Part shown: positions 6,606 through 6,834 of the stretch, one piece after another | Numbering within the stretch: position 1 is the first letter of the stretch | Layout: each line of letters begins with the position of its first letter | Source: Ferruginibacter sp. | GTDB taxonomy: Bacteria; Bacteroidota; Bacteroidia; Chitinophagales; Chitinophagaceae | Reading direction: 5' to 3' | Assembly (NCBI GenBank): GCA_018057635.1 | Contig: JAGPDJ010000131.1 | Location: 1 to 6,834, forward strand | DNA: 6,834 nucleotides | The notes under the pieces: generated by a model | Told to the model about the DNA's origin: nothing | Database searches by the model: none | What the model saw: only the letters and a program-made list of their open reading frames with translations | Program-made: the position numbers and the translations under genes

Positions 6606-6834
6606 TTGTTAACCTGCTCCCAGTTAATGGCAACGGCATTGAACCGTTCTGCCATCTTTTTCATGCTATCCTTATTTTTAAATGCGATCACATTGCCATT
6701 CATGGGGCCGCGTATATCACCACCCTGCAGTAAAAAACTTTCCCCGGCCTTTACAAGTGTATGTTCGCCGGAAAAATCAGCCAGGTAGATATCCTTTACT
6801 TTATTATCCCCCTGCATACCAGATTTCATAAATG
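6602..6834 (-). CDS. nosL: NosL, copper chaperone for N2O reductase, N-terminus cut by window edge
   Basis: C-terminal 76 or so residues of NosL. The visible part has a KDIYLADFSG strand, a GESFLLQGGDIRGPMNGNV segment, then VIAFKNKDS and a final ERFNAVAINWEQV. This matches the NosL pattern of D-(Y/F)....A..(Y/F)V.G....GPMG..-(I/L)-(A/V)-F followed by a helix and a closing strand. NosL is a lipid-anchored or periplasmic protein that carries Cu(I) to NosZ. Its metal-binding Cys/Met N-terminal region (C..C-G-M) lies outside the window. An ATG at 6829 could look like a start, but the frame is open to the window edge and F-M-K-S-G fits the middle of the family (a 'K-F-M-K' stretch just before the strand above). 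It is therefore treated as internal. The stop TGA overlaps the ATG of nosD. nosZ is expected further upstream (inference). Confidence 0.85.
   Translation of the reverse strand, partial: FMKSGMQGDNKVKDIYLADFSGEHTLVKAGESFLLQGGDIRGPMNGNVIAFKNKDSMKKMAERFNAVAINWEQVNK

Noticed and set aside
6601..6627. Small hairpin over the nosD start (TTAAC/GTTAA arms with a purine-rich loop)
   Set aside because: The stem is only 5 AT-rich pairs and the bases are constrained by nosL codons. Probably chance.

Overview
The window looks like a piece of a Bacteroidota chromosome, most likely Chitinophagaceae or a close relative. The reasons are moderate to low GC, A-rich leaders with almost no Shine-Dalgarno sequences, an OmpH-like protein with the C-terminal pattern seen in this phylum, and a nos cluster of the kind found in Bacteroidota nitrous-oxide reducers. 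The genus is a guess. All eight genes lie on the minus strand, so transcription runs from right to left. Coding density is high, and the longest gap is about 150 bases.

Right part (6834 to about 3897): the tail of nosL (cut by the window edge), then nosD, nosF and nosY. nosL/nosD and nosD/nosF overlap by 4 bases (ATGA and GTGA), and nosF/nosY are 7 bases apart, so this is a tightly coupled operon. These proteins mature nitrous oxide reductase. NosL is a copper chaperone, NosD a periplasmic beta-helix protein, and NosF/NosY form an ABC transporter. The reductase gene nosZ is not in the window and is expected beyond the right edge.

Middle (3855 to 3018): 41 bases after nosY come a hemerythrin-like protein and, 10 bases later, a group III truncated hemoglobin. 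Both keep every metal- or heme-binding residue I could check. They are two different oxygen/NO-binding proteins attached to the end of an N2O-respiration operon, and this is the most interesting feature of the window. A likely reading is that they buffer NO or O2 to protect the copper enzyme, or manage NO as the precursor of N2O. This is inference.

Between 2871 and 3017 there is a perfect 9-base inverted repeat of unknown role and a candidate Bacteroidota-type promoter for the next gene. That gene is a membrane-anchored OmpH/Skp-like coiled-coil protein (2259-2870), which ends in a clear intrinsic terminator (2202-2230).

Left part (2160 to 1): an APC-family amino acid permease, then, 11 bases later, the first 244 codons of the heptose-7-phosphate kinase RfaE1 (lipopolysaccharide core sugar synthesis), which runs off the left edge. 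No RNA genes, mobile elements or CRISPR arrays were seen.
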